Assembly: GCF_015207705.1 (NCBI RefSeq)
Contig: NZ_JADEWI010000050.1
Location: 1-47,015 of the forward strand
From: Nostoc sp. LEGE 06077
GTDB taxonomy: Bacteria; Cyanobacteriota; Cyanobacteriia; Cyanobacteriales; Nostocaceae
DNA: 47,015 nucleotides
Direction: 5' to 3'
In this document: piece by piece, positions 36,831 through 45,259 of the stretch
Layout: each line of letters opens with the position of its first letter
Position numbering within the stretch: the stretch's first letter is position 1
Made by a program: the position numbers and the translations under genes
Notes under the pieces: generated by a model
The model's input: the letters and a program-made list of their open reading frames with translations, nothing else
What the model was told of the DNA's origin: nothing
The model's database searches: none

Positions 36831-37103
36831 AATAAACGACTGTCCGAATTCAATAAACGACTGTCCGAATTCGATAAACGACTGCCCGAATTCGATAAAC
36901 AACTGCCCGAATTCGATAAACGACTGCCCGAATTCGATAAACAACTGCCCGAATTCGATAAACGACTGCCCGAATTCGATAAACAACTGCCCGAATTCGA
37001 TAAACAACTGCCCGAATTCAATAAACGACTACCCGAATTCGATAAACAACTGCCCGAATTCGATAAACGGCTGCCCGAATTCGATAAACGACTGCCCAAA
37101 TTT
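36831..37103. repeat. 13-copy 21-bp tandem repeat
   Basis: Thirteen units of exactly 21 bases with little variation. Each is ATAAAC-(G/A)-ACTG-(C/T)-CCGAATTC with G or A leading, and all but the last contain the EcoRI-type palindrome GAATTC. Because 21 is a multiple of three and the unit lacks stops, several frames stay open on both strands. The plus frame would encode a heptapeptide, (D/N)K(R/Q)LPEF. No ribosome-binding site or conserved flanking protein is seen, so I treat it as a non-coding short tandem repeat of the kind common in heterocystous cyanobacteria. There are no spacers, so it is not a CRISPR array. Confidence 0.92.
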
Positions 37104-37185
37104 AACTAAGATATGAATTTGGCAGACCTCTCCCTCCTAAAAAGCTACGCTATATACACACAAATCTTCCTCGTAGTGGCGTGGT

Positions 37186-37268
37186 GCTTTGCGACGTAAC
37201 TGAGGCGAACGGCCGTTCGCCCCTACAGATAAAAATATGGTGCGTTGTCGCAAAGCGCAACACACCAT
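37186..37268. repeat. Palindromic dispersed repeat, left copy flanking xisH
   Basis: An 18-base perfect palindrome, GGCGAACGGCCGTTCGCC (37204-37221), is followed by CCCTACAGATAAAAATATGG and an imperfect TGGTGCGTTG/CAACACACCA hairpin. GCTTTGCGAC at 37186-37195 also mirrors GTCGCAAAGC at 37247-37256. The same sequence recurs in the same orientation at 38109-38175. Confidence 0.85.
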
Positions 37269-37315
37269 CAGCAAAATAGTAAGATTATAACTGTATACGT
37301 ATTTAACTCAAATCT

Positions 37316-37732
37316 GTGTCTGCCAAGGATATCTTTCATGAAGCAGTTAAGCAAGCGTTACAAAAAGAGCAGTGGATAATTACAGATGATCCACTCAAAT
37401 TTAAATTTGGTAACGTCAACTTTCAAGTTGATTTGGGCGCAGAAAGACTACTTGCAGCCGATAGAGGAGATGAGAAAATAGCAGTTGAGATTAAAAGCTT
37501 TCTCAATCCTTCTGCAATTACAGATTTTTACGCTGCTTTAGGTCAATTTCTCAGTTATCGTCTAGCACTAGAAACTACTCAGCCAGAACGAGTATTATAT
37601 TTGGCAGTTCCAGTCGATGCCTATCAAAATTTCTTTCAACTTGAGTTTACACAGACAGCATTACAAAAATATCAAGTGTTGTTAGTTGTCTATGACCCCG
37701 TAAACGAGGTGATTGTGCAATGGATAAAATAG
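37316..37732 (+). CDS. xisH: XisH-family protein (fdxN element excision controlling factor)
   Basis: 138 residues starting at GTG 37316 (VSAKDIFHEAVKQAL). Typical XisH sequence: ITDDPLKFKFGNVNFQVDLGAERLLAADRG, KIAVEIKSFLNPSAITDFY, ALGQFLSYRLAL and LVVYDPVNEVIVQWIK. The D-x(n)-E-x-K pattern (VDLGAE, AVEIK) recalls the PD-(D/E)XK nuclease fold. In Anabaena XisH and XisI assist the XisF recombinase in excising the fdxN element, but many cyanobacteria carry numerous xisHI pairs without that element and the general role is unclear. It overlaps xisI by 13 bases, and the pair is framed by direct repeats. Confidence 0.9.
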   Translation: MSAKDIFHEAVKQALQKEQWIITDDPLKFKFGNVNFQVDLGAERLLAADRGDEKIAVEIKSFLNPSAITDFYAALGQFLSYRLALETTQPERVLYLAVPVDAYQNFFQLEFTQTALQKYQVLLVVYDPVNEVIVQWIK

Positions 37733-38055
37733 CTAAATACCGCGAGTACATTCAGACCTTGCTTACTCATTATGCTAGTGACGATGTTTCAGATCAGCAG
37801 GTTGAAACTCAACTTATCTTTGACACAGAACGAGATCATTATCAGTGGATGAATGTAGGTTGGCAACAATTTGACCGCATTTATCGCTGCGTTATCCACT
37901 TGGACATTAAAAACGGAAAAATCTGGCTTCAACAGAATTTAACAGATCAAAATCCGGCTGAGGAGTTGGTGAAGATGGGTGTTCCCAAAGATGATATTGT
38001 TTTGGGGTTGCAACCTCCGTATAAAAGACAGTATACAGATTACGGTGTGGCTTAA
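37720..38055 (+). CDS. xisI: XisI-family protein
   Basis: 111 residues beginning MDKIAKYREYIQTLLTHYA inside the end of xisH (13-base overlap, translational coupling). Family hallmarks: VETQLIFDTERDHYQWMNVGW, RIYRCVIHLDIKNGKIWLQQN, AEELVKMGVPKDDIVLGLQ and PPYKRQYTDYGVA. XisI is the constant partner of XisH. The known fdxN-excision role is specific to Anabaena, and a paired-module (for example toxin-antitoxin-like) role is only a hypothesis. No recombinase xisF lies nearby. Confidence 0.92.
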   Translation: MDKIAKYREYIQTLLTHYASDDVSDQQVETQLIFDTERDHYQWMNVGWQQFDRIYRCVIHLDIKNGKIWLQQNLTDQNPAEELVKMGVPKDDIVLGLQPPYKRQYTDYGVA

Positions 38056-38108
38056 AAGATTTATCCGCGTCCATCTGCTGTTAATTATTTTTTTCCTGTA
38101 ACTGATTA

Positions 38109-38175
38109 GGGGCGAACGGACGTTCGCCCCTACAGATAAAAAATATGGTGCGTTGTCGCAAAAGACAACGCACCA
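38109..38175. repeat. Palindromic dispersed repeat, right copy; also terminator for ftsH
   Basis: GGGGCGAACG and CGTTCGCCCC (38109-38130) form a ten-pair stem. Twelve-pair stem TGGTGCGTTGTC/GACAACGCACCA (38146-38175) follows after CTACAGATAAAAAATA. Read on the minus strand, the second stem is followed by ATATTTTTTATC just after the ftsH stop, a convincing Rho-independent terminator. It is a direct repeat of 37204-37268. Confidence 0.85.
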
Positions 38176-38190
38176 CACAGATTTAATTAT

Positions 38191-40128
38191 TTAATTCAAC
38201 ACAGATTGCATCAATGGTTTATCGGGTGAAACATTACCTGAGCGTAACCATTCTGTGAGTTCTTCGGGGGATTTGGCTTGCGTCAGGCGATCGCGCAAAT
38301 CTTTACCTTCGAGAATTTCTCTGTGCAGTAGTTCTTGGGCAGTTTCTTCTAATAAGTCGCGGTTTTGTTGCAAAATGCTTAAAGCGATGTGGTGAGCATT
38401 ATCTACTATTTGCTTCACTTCGTTGTCAATTTCTTGGGCGACTTGGGGACTAATAGCACGACGGGCGTTACCGTAACCATCAAGAAACTGCTGTTGGGTT
38501 TTCTCAAAGGCGACTGGCCCTAATTTATCGCTCATCCCATATAAGGTGACGTAGCGTTCGGCTAAGTCTGTGGCTTTTTGGATATCGTCACTTGCGCCTG
38601 TGGAAACTTTGCCAAACACAACTTCTTCGGCGGAACGTCCACCTAATAAGGTTGCAATGCGGCCGCGGATTTCGTCTTCAATCATCAAGAAGCGGTCTTC
38701 TTCGGGCATTTGAATTGTATAACCCAACGCCCCAACACCACGGGGAACAACGGAGATTTTTTCAACTTTACCAGCACCCGGCATCAATGCACCGATGATG
38801 GCGTGACCAACTTCGTGATAAGCAACGGTCTTTTTCTCGGTTTCGTTGAGTACACGAGAGCGTTTTTCTAACCCAGCAATTAAACGTTCAATTGCTTCGT
38901 TGAAATCTGCCATGATTACGGCTGGGCGATTGTTTCGTGCTGCTAATAATGCGGCTTCGTTGACAAGGTTAGCTAAGTCTGCACCAGCAAAACCAGGAGT
39001 TCTAATGGCGATGGTGGCGAGATTAACATCATCCGCCAATTTGACGCTACGTGCATGAACTTTGAGAATTGCTTCTCGACCAATTTTATCAGGGCGATCG
39101 ACCACAACTTGACGGTCAAAACGACCAGGACGACGCAAAGCGGGGTCAAGTACTTCAGGACGGTTAGTAGCGGCGATGATAATTACTCCGGTGTTAGCAT
39201 CAAAGCCATCCATTTCGGTGAGTAATTGGTTGAGGGTTTGTTCCCGTTCATCGTTACCGCCAACAAATCCACCCGCACCACCGCGAGATTTACCCAGTGC
39301 GTCTAATTCATCAATGAAAACAATACAAGGTGCTTGTTGTTTGGCTTGTTCAAACAAGTCGCGGACACGCGCCGCACCCACACCAACAAATAATTCAATA
39401 AATTCTGAACCAGAGATGCTGAAGAAAGGAACACCAGCTTCCCCAGCGATCGCTTTTGCTAGTAATGTTTTACCTGTACCTGGAGGGCCGACTAACAACA
39501 CACCTTTGGGAATTTTTGCACCTAAGTTGGTGTATTTGGTCGCATTTTTCAAGAAATCTACAATTTCTTCAAGTTCGGCTTTGGCTTCATCTACTCCAGC
39601 TACATCAGGGAATTTTACCCCAGTACTACCTTCAGAATAAATCCGGGCTTTACTTTTACCAACTGTTAATGCAGCCGGGCCACCACCTTGGCGATTCATT
39701 AAAAAGCCCCAAACCCCAAAGAAAATTAACGGTGGTGCAACCCAACTCAGGAGTGTACCAATCCAAGCGTTTTGGTCTGGAAGTGGTGCTGCAAACTCAA
39801 CGTTATTCTCGCGCAGAATCTTGGGTAAATCTAAATCGAGGGCGACTGGTGTAGTTGCAAATACCTGTGCGGTAGTTTTGTCATCGGGAGTTTGCCCTTT
39901 GAGAGTATATTCTATGCGATCGCCACCCACAACGGCGCGGTCTACTTTACCCTGTTGTACTTGAGCAACAAAATCACTATAAGGCACTTGTGGTAATCGA
40001 GGGCCAAAGAAACTAGGAACTATAAAATTAAGCAGTAATAACAGAGTAACCAAAATTAGTAAGCTACCCCCAAACTGCCGGAGTTTCGGTTGTTTGATGG
40101 GAGTCTTGGTATTTTTTTCTACAGGCAT
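38191..40128 (-). CDS. ftsH: FtsH ATP-dependent zinc metalloprotease
   Basis: 645 residues from ATG at 40128 ([10 protein letters not shown]), chosen because GAGGA lies nine bases upstream; a frame extension to 40158 runs into a dispersed repeat. An N-terminal membrane segment ([19 protein letters not shown]) and a lumenal/periplasmic region ([16 protein letters not shown]) are followed by a second segment (near [16 protein letters not shown]-type sequence) and an AAA domain: Walker A GPPGTGKT, Walker [11 protein letters not shown], second region of homology [17 protein letters not shown]. The zinc protease motif HEVGH is present. FtsH degrades damaged membrane proteins, including photosystem II D1. 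Cyanobacteria have several paralogues; which one this is cannot be said. Confidence 0.95.
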   Translation of the reverse strand: MPVEKNTKTPIKQPKLRQFGGSLLILVTLLLLLNFIVPSFFGPRLPQVPYSDFVAQVQQGKVDRAVVGGDRIEYTLKGQTPDDKTTAQVFATTPVALDLDLPKILRENNVEFAAPLPDQNAWIGTLLSWVAPPLIFFGVWGFLMNRQGGGPAALTVGKSKARIYSEGSTGVKFPDVAGVDEAKAELEEIVDFLKNATKYTNLGAKIPKGVLLVGPPGTGKTLLAKAIAGEAGVPFFSISGSEFIELFVGVGAARVRDLFEQAKQQAPCIVFIDELDALGKSRGGAGGFVGGNDEREQTLNQLLTEMDGFDANTGVIIIAATNRPEVLDPALRRPGRFDRQVVVDRPDKIGREAILKVHARSVKLADDVNLATIAIRTPGFAGADLANLVNEAALLAARNNRPAVIMADFNEAIERLIAGLEKRSRVLNETEKKTVAYHEVGHAIIGALMPGAGKVEKISVVPRGVGALGYTIQMPEEDRFLMIEDEIRGRIATLLGGRSAEEVVFGKVSTGASDDIQKATDLAERYVTLYGMSDKLGPVAFEKTQQQFLDGYGNARRAISPQVAQEIDNEVKQIVDNAHHIALSILQQNRDLLEETAQELLHREILEGKDLRDRLTQAKSPEELTEWLRSGNVSPDKPLMQSVLN

Positions 40129-40167
40129 TTTGATGTATCCTCGATTTAGATTTGTCATTAGTCATGG

Positions 40168-40196
40168 GTCATTTGTCCTTTGTGTTGACAAATGAC
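40168..40196. repeat. Inverted repeat upstream of ftsH
   Basis: GTCATTTGTC at 40168-40177 mirrors GACAAATGAC at 40187-40196 exactly, with a nine-base loop. Neighbouring TTTGTCATTAGTCAT variants indicate a member of the short GTCATTTGTC repeat family seen widely in Nostocales. It lies between divergent genes and could also be transcribed as a leader hairpin of ftsH. Confidence 0.7.
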
Positions 40197-40367
40197 GAAA
40201 CATAAAACCCCCCATTCTCAATTGCTGAAAAGCTTACTATATGGGTTGTTTCACTTCAGACTTTAGACTTCAGCCTTGATGTGTATTTATATGAATATTG
40301 TAGAGAGTCTTCCATTGAGCCTAGATTCGGGTATACCCTACAGGAAAAGGTGAATTGCCGTACTGCT

Positions 40368-40565
40368 ATGGAAAATCAACTCAGTTTTATTGTCAAACTA
40401 CTTGTACTATCAGCTTTGATCTCGCTGTTAATTAAGTATGTACTACCGAGTGTGGCACTGCCAGCGACAGCAACAAACGCCCTAATTTTAGTTTTATTGC
40501 CTAGTATGATTATGGCGATCGCTTTATTCTGGCGATTCCAAACCCAAAAAACAAACTTAACTTAA
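40368..40565 (+). CDS. Small two-helix membrane protein of unknown function
   Basis: 65 residues from ATG 40368 (MENQLSFIVKLLVL). A longer frame begins at 40281 but its first 29 residues look non-coding. Two hydrophobic helices (about 7-25 and 32-54) with a short VLPSVALPATATN loop, then a polar tail (RFQTQKTNLT). It resembles small cyanobacterial membrane proteins lying near transporter genes, but I do not recognise a named family. It precedes the AI-2E-family gene by 80 bases on the same strand. Confidence 0.6.
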   Translation: MENQLSFIVKLLVLSALISLLIKYVLPSVALPATATNALILVLLPSMIMAIALFWRFQTQKTNLT

Positions 40566-40645
40566 ATCATCTGGGCGTTATCGCTAAAATCAGCTAACCT
40601 AACTGCATTACCAGACGCATCACACCAACCGCCGGGAGTCAGCCT

Positions 40646-41782
40646 GTGAACCTTGGTCAATGGATTGGCTTAATTGCCATAGTTCTCTCTCTATATATAT
40701 TGTGGCAAATCAAAGAAGTATTATTGCTCATGTTTGCCGCTGTGGTTTTAGCCACCACCTTAAATCGGTTAGCAAAGCGCTTCCAACACTTGGGGATGAA
40801 ACGGGGATTTGCTGTACTCCTTTCAGTTGCTCTCTTTTTTGTTGCGGTGGTGGTTTTTTTCTTATTGATTGTGCCACCTTTTGCCCAACAATTTCATGAA
40901 TTAACTTACCGGGTTCCTCAAGGGTTAGAACGCTTTAATAGTTGGCTGGATGAAATGAAAACTAGAGTTCCTAGCCAGTTAGTTCCCTACATCCCCGATC
41001 TCAACAGTCTAATTCAGCAAGCACAGCCTTTTATTAATCGCGTTTTGGGGAGTTCTTTTGCCTTTGTCTCTAGTTCTTTAGAAGTTGTTTTGAAAGTTTT
41101 GTTAGTACTGGTGTGGACGGGAATGCTGTTAGCTGACCCTATAGCCTATCGCAAAGTCTTTATTCGCATATTTCCCTCCTTTTATCGCCGACGGGTAGAG
41201 GGCATTTTAAATCAATGCGAAGTCTCATTAGGCGGATGGGTCACAGGTGCGTTAATTGCAATGGGTGTTGTGGGATTGATGAGTGTGATTGGCTTATCAA
41301 TTTTGGGGGTAAAAGCCGCCTTAGCTTTAGCTGTGTTGGCAGGATTTTTAAATTTGATACCCAATCTCGGCCCGACATTGAGTTTAGTTCCTGCAATGGC
41401 GATCGCTTTATTAGATGCGCCTTGGAAATCGCTTGCTGTCTTGATTCTTTACTTTATTATTCAACAAATAGAAAGTAATTTCATCACACCTTATGTCATG
41501 GCGCAACAAGTTTCTTTGTTACCCGCCGTCACCTTAATTTCTCAACTATTTTTTGTAACTTTCTTTGGCTTTTTAGGCTTATTTTTAGCTTTACCTTTAA
41601 CAGTTGTTGCCAAAATTTGGGTACAAGAAGTTTTAATTAAAGATGTATTGGATGAATGGGGAACTCATCATTCACAAGACACTGAAGTGGTGATAGTTTC
41701 TAATTCTCCTAGTAATCATAATGATTGGCCGGAAGAAAATTCAGCCACTTCCGTTGAGGATACTTTACCTAAAGAAGATTAA
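40646..41782 (+). CDS. AI-2E/PerM-family membrane transporter
   Basis: 378 residues starting at GTG 40646 (VNLGQWIGLIAIVL). About eight hydrophobic segments in the characteristic arrangement: paired N-terminal helices (IGLIAIVLSLYILW, LLLMFAAVVLATTL), a long amphipathic cytoplasmic stretch (GLERFNSWLDEMKTRVPSQ), a central helix pair, and LNLIPNLGPTLSLVPAMAIALL, the most conserved family motif. The acidic C-terminal tail is unconserved. Family members include the AI-2 exporter TqsA and Na+/H+ antiporters; the substrate cannot be told from sequence. There is no obvious operon partner downstream. Confidence 0.9.
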   Translation: MNLGQWIGLIAIVLSLYILWQIKEVLLLMFAAVVLATTLNRLAKRFQHLGMKRGFAVLLSVALFFVAVVVFFLLIVPPFAQQFHELTYRVPQGLERFNSWLDEMKTRVPSQLVPYIPDLNSLIQQAQPFINRVLGSSFAFVSSSLEVVLKVLLVLVWTGMLLADPIAYRKVFIRIFPSFYRRRVEGILNQCEVSLGGWVTGALIAMGVVGLMSVIGLSILGVKAALALAVLAGFLNLIPNLGPTLSLVPAMAIALLDAPWKSLAVLILYFIIQQIESNFITPYVMAQQVSLLPAVTLISQLFFVTFFGFLGLFLALPLTVVAKIWVQEVLIKDVLDEWGTHHSQDTEVVIVSNSPSNHNDWPEENSATSVEDTLPKED

Positions 41783-41808
41783 TCAGACAAGACAATATGG
41801 TTGAGTGG

Positions 41809-41864
41809 AGAGGATAGTAGTAACCCAACATTCTCAAGACTTTGTTGGGTTACTACTATCCTCT
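41809..41864. terminator. Perfect 22-bp inverted repeat after the AI-2E-family gene
   Basis: Bases 41809-41830 (AGAGGATAGTAGTAACCCAA plus CA) are the exact reverse complement of 41843-41864, around a 12-base loop, 26 bases after the stop. Stem strength suits transcript termination or 3' end protection, but there is no following T tract. The core GTAACCCAACA belongs to a dispersed repeat family frequent in Nostoc-type genomes. Confidence 0.6.
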
Positions 41865-42192
41865 ATCCAACCTACACCTGGGATTGCTTCGCTTTGCTCG
41901 CAATGACTGTAATTAATTTTGTGTGGTTACTTATGAGTACGAATTAGTATTCATAGATTTTGCTCTATGTGTAGAGTTTAAGTGTATAAATCTTAACTAA
42001 GAATAATATATCTTCGGAATTATGCCCGAAAAAAGTAAGCATTATCACTGAGGGTTTACCGTTTTTTTATGGTTAATGTGTATTCAAGTGTGTAAGCACA
42101 ACTAAGTATATATGAAGTACAAGTCTAACAACTAGATGAGTATACAGATTGTACTTATACGGTGCATTTAACACTTGTGAGTCTGCGTTGAG

Positions 42193-42210
42193 AGATAGCG
42201 ATCGCTATCT
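42193..42210. promoter_or_regulatory. 18-bp perfect palindrome centred on a HIP1 site
   Basis: AGATAGCGATCGCTATCT reads identically on both strands. It extends the HIP1 octamer GCGATCGC by five bases each side and lies 50 bases before the start of the hydrolase-like gene. It could be a repressor site or an extended HIP1; sequence alone cannot distinguish. Confidence 0.35.
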
Positions 42211-42259
42211 AAATTTCTTGATGCAGTAATCAACATTACACTTACATCAAAGTTTTTCC

Positions 42260-42420
42260 ATGCCAATTGAAACTGTAAATATTACTACCACTACCTTATC
42301 ATTAGACTATTATCTAATTGCTTATGACGCTAATGGGAATGAACGTCTAGAACCAACTGGTTTCATGAGCCAAAAGTTATTAGATATACTAGCTACTCAA
42401 CCAATTACAGATGTCTTTTT
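42260..42420 (+). pseudogene. 5' fragment of a serine-hydrolase-like gene split by an IS
   Basis: ATG 42260 begins MPIETVNITTTTLSLDYYLI, followed by AYDANGNERLEPTGFM and LLDILATQPITDVFF, where the IS enters at 42421. The frame would run into the IS for another 35 codons (stop at 42526). Removing the IS and one TTTTT copy joins codon 54 (TTT) to ATTAGCCACGGATGG, giving DVFFISHGWMGD. HG here would be the oxyanion-hole strand of an alpha/beta hydrolase, so the fragment ends just before it. There is no obvious ribosome-binding site. The rest of the gene lies at 43682-44890. Confidence 0.8.
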
Positions 42421-43675
42421 CAGGACTTACGCAACTGGCACAAATAGTAGGCGGGGCGTAGCAGTGGCACACGACAATTTAAATCAAACCAAGCATATAG
42501 GAATACTTGGGCATTTTAGTTGCTGAATTAAATAATTAGAAAGCAAATTATGCTTGATTTGATAAATAGTTTTACCAGTTTGATAGGCTAAATTCTTTAA
42601 TCTAACCCAAACCAACATTGCACAAGCGATATGGTTTCTTTGGAGCCTAGCTTTACGACATTGACAAGATTCAATGCCTGTTAGTTGTTTAATCTCTCGG
42701 TGAAACTCCTCGATTTTCCAACGAATTTTACACACCTCTTGTACAACATCCGTGGAACTTTGAGATAAATCGTTAGTAGCGACATAATCCGTTCTGTTGG
42801 TAGAAACAGTAACCCGGAATAGTTTCACTTTTTTATTAGCTGGGAACCCTTTAATTTTGATTATTTTACCACAGTCTAATTCTTCTTGGCTCCATTCTAA
42901 TAATTCAATACGTTTATATTTTTCTTTACCAAAAGTATCATCAACTAACCGATTATTTTTTAAAGGGCAATAATAAATTTTGTCGATTGCATCAATATAA
43001 AGCATTAAACTGTTTACCGCATACCACGTATCCATCAAAACCGTATCAAACGGCAAAAGCTTATGATACACAAGGTTTTGCAGCATATCTTTCACATGGT
43101 CTATCTTAGTTTTACCATCGGCATCAGGATTAAAAATGCGGTAATCTATTACCCAATATCTTTGTAGAGTAGGGTTAACATAGACGCAGGCAGCTAACTA
43201 CACCAATATCTTTGAGGACACCATGCTCATTACCACTATATTGCCTTCTGACTATTTCTATTTCTTCAGAATACCTTTTATCTAAAACGCTATCATCAAA
43301 TATTATGTAACCATTGGCATCAGACTCAACTACCTCTTTCACGTTCTCCCAGAGTAATCGAGGTGTTAACTTTTCTCTTTTCAAATAATAGTTAATGGCA
43401 TCATGGCTAATATTCTCTAAATGCTCTGCTAAATTTGTAGTGGTATAATTAATTTGACTACTTAATAAGTATTGGCAGTAATTAAGCTTAGTAAATCTCA
43501 TTACCGTAAGCAATATTTATCTCATACAACCTCTACCTATTTTCTCCTGAATATTTCATGTTTTGCTTCCCAGGCAGCGACTTTTACTGCGAAGACAAAG
43601 CTTTCGGAATCAGATTTAATTAATACTGATGTACTATTGAATAGCGATCGCATTGTGCCAGTTGCGTAAGTCCTG
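42421..43675 (-). mobile_element. 1255-bp insertion sequence (IS4/IS701-like), inactive
   Basis: The ends match as inverted repeats of about 23 bases: CAGGACTTACGC...CACAA at 42421 and its complement ending GCGTAAGTCCTG at 43675. It is flanked by TTTTT at 42416-42420 and TTTTTT at 43676-43681. Excision leaving one five-T copy restores the host frame exactly. It carries one transposase gene on the minus strand, broken by a frameshift. Family assignment from transposase motifs is tentative. Confidence 0.9.
42484..43501 (-). pseudogene. DDE transposase with a 4-bp duplication frameshift
   Basis: Starts ATG 43501 (MRFTKLNYCQYLLSSQ). The first part contains GYIIFDDSVLDKRYSEEIE and ends in DIGVVSC. 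The frame then breaks because CTGC is tandemly duplicated (43186-43193 on the plus strand). Skipping four bases continues as VYVNPTLQRYWVIDYRIFNP into the second part with FDTVLMDTWYA and the C-terminal catalytic region IRWKIEEFHREIKQLTGIE and ARLQRNHIACA. The likely DDE residues are D in FDDS, D in MDTWY and E in IEEFH. It is a recognisable IS4-superfamily transposase that cannot be made full length, so the copy depends on others for movement. Confidence 0.85.
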
Positions 43676-43681
43676 TTTTTT

Positions 43682-44890
43682 ATTAGCCACGGATGGATGG
43701 GTGACATTCCCGCAGCGAAAGAACAGTACAACAATTGGATCACAGCTATGGGAAGTAGGGCTGCTGATATCCAAAAAATCAAAGAATTACGCCAGTTACA
43801 AAACCAAGAATTTCGCCCTTTGTTAATTGGGTTGCATTGGCCAAGTAAACCTTGGGGGAATGAAGACTTAAATGCTAAACCCACATCGTACGACACATCA
43901 GGGTCAGAATTAAATAATTTAATTGACCAATATGCTCAAGATGTGGCTGATACAGAAGCAGCGCGTGAGGCTCTCAGAACAATTTTTGCAGCTTCGATAG
44001 AATATGCCAATCCCCCAGAAACATTACCGCCGCAAGTAAACCAAGCTTATGAGGTGTTAATCAAGGAAGCTGCTTTAAACGGTGATGAAGAAGATGGCGC
44101 ATCTTTGAACTTAAACCCGGAAAATATTTATCAATCTCTGATAGCAGAGAACGCAGAAACCCAAGAAATCAGTTTTGGAATTGGTGATGCTGCTGATAAT
44201 AAAATTCTGGATCTTTTAGGATATCTTTCCTATTGGAAGATGAAAGAACGGGCGCGGGAAATTGGTAGCACCAGTGGCTTTAAGTTATTAACTCAACTGC
44301 AAAAAGTCGCAGCTAAAACAACCCGATTTCATTTAGTGGGACATAGTTTTGGCTGTATTGTGGTTTCTTCAATTGTGAATGGAAAAGACAATAATCAGTT
44401 AGTCCGCCCAGTTGATTCTTTAGTATTAATTCAAGGTGCTTTATCACTTTGGTCTTACTGTCCTGATATTCTCCGCCGCAGAAATTTATCTGGTTGTTTT
44501 TCCTCTATTCTCAATAACCGCAAAGTTACAGGCCCAATTGTTACTACTCGGTCTATCCACGATAATTCTGTAACAAAATTGTATCCAACAGCCAGCGTAC
44601 TAGGTAGGTTCCAAGGTCAAGATATTAACTTTGCTGAGACTAACTCAGAATTTCCTGAGTATGGCAGTATTGGGACTTTTGGCATTCAAGGAATCAACGA
44701 AGCTACAAGCTTAAAAATGTACCCTTGTGACAAGCCATACAATTTCCAATCAGGTAAAGTTTATAACTTGGAAAGCAGCGAGTTTATCCGTAATACCGAC
44801 CCCAAAACTGGTAAAGATGAAGACGCTCACAACAGCATCGCCAAGCCAGAAGTAGCTCATGCTGTTTGGGCGGCAGCTTTTGGTAATTAA
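43682..44890 (+). pseudogene. 3' fragment of the serine-hydrolase-like gene
   Basis: The frame continues from the IS junction as ISHGWMGDIPAAKEQYNNWI; an internal ATG at 43697 could restart 397 residues. Visible landmarks: FRPLLIGLHWPSKPWGNED, a polar linker, and FHLVGHSFGCIVVSSIVN, in which the Ser of GHSFG is the expected nucleophile. The C-terminal region contains DNSVTKLYPTASVLG and ends VAHAVWAAAFGN; the histidine in it or in the preceding DAHNSIAKPEVAH could complete a triad. The intact protein would be about 457 residues, soluble. The next gene starts 32 bases downstream. Substrate unknown. Confidence 0.75.
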
Positions 44891-44922
44891 TTCAACAATC
44901 AAAATCACAGGGTGTACTTAAC

Positions 44923-45259
44923 ATGAGCGTAGAACAATTAACCGAAGAACTACATTTCAACGGTATTGATGGGGCTTCTAATGGCTATTTATTACCGCCT
45001 TTAACGCCTGAACAAGTAGCTAAAATTGCTCAGGGTGAAGACTTTGATCCTCTAGAACTAAGCGAACTTAAGCAAAAAGATCCGCGCTATCAAGAAGGTC
45101 ATTTTGCCCCAATGGAAGGGGTAGACCCAAAAAACCTAGCAGAAACAGGCTGGGGCGTAATTTTTGCTTTTAATGCTGACCCAGTAATTAAAGAAGCACT
45201 CAAAGAATTATTAGAGCATCGTCAAAAACAAGCGACGCAAAAACACGAGCATTATTATA
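44923..45259 (+). pseudogene. 5' fragment of a caspase/C25-like gene split by an IS
   Basis: Starts MSVEQLTEELHFNGIDGASN, then YLLPPLTPEQVAKIAQGEDF, HFAPMEGVDPKNLAETGWGV and FNADPVIKEALKELLEHRQK. The frame reaches HEHYY at the IS junction (45259) and would run on eight codons into the element (stop at 45285). Deleting the IS with one TATA copy gives [20 protein letters not shown] in frame with 46667 onward. It starts 32 bases after the hydrolase-like gene, so the two formed an operon. The N-terminal part has no domain I can name. Confidence 0.8.

Larger units (their letters stand above)
41783..42259. other. 477-bp intergenic region with several inverted repeats
   Basis: No gene is supported. 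It holds the 22-bp inverted repeat (41809-41864), a short dispersed element GATTGCTTCGCTTTGCTCGC at 41882-41901, an eight-base pair AAGTACAA (42115-42122)/TTGTACTT (42149-42156), and an 18-bp palindrome (42193-42210). The promoter of the hydrolase-like gene at 42260 must be here. Confidence 0.5.

Noticed and set aside
36831-37103. CRISPR array
   Set aside because: The repeat units are contiguous with no spacers and no cas genes are near.
36743-37109. Long open frames on both strands across the 21-bp repeat
   Set aside because: They are a consequence of an in-phase, stop-free repeat; no start signal or flanking protein sequence.
40281-40367. N-terminal extension of the small membrane protein
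   Set aside because: The extra 29 residues are polar and unlike the rest; ATG 40368 starts directly at the membrane helix.
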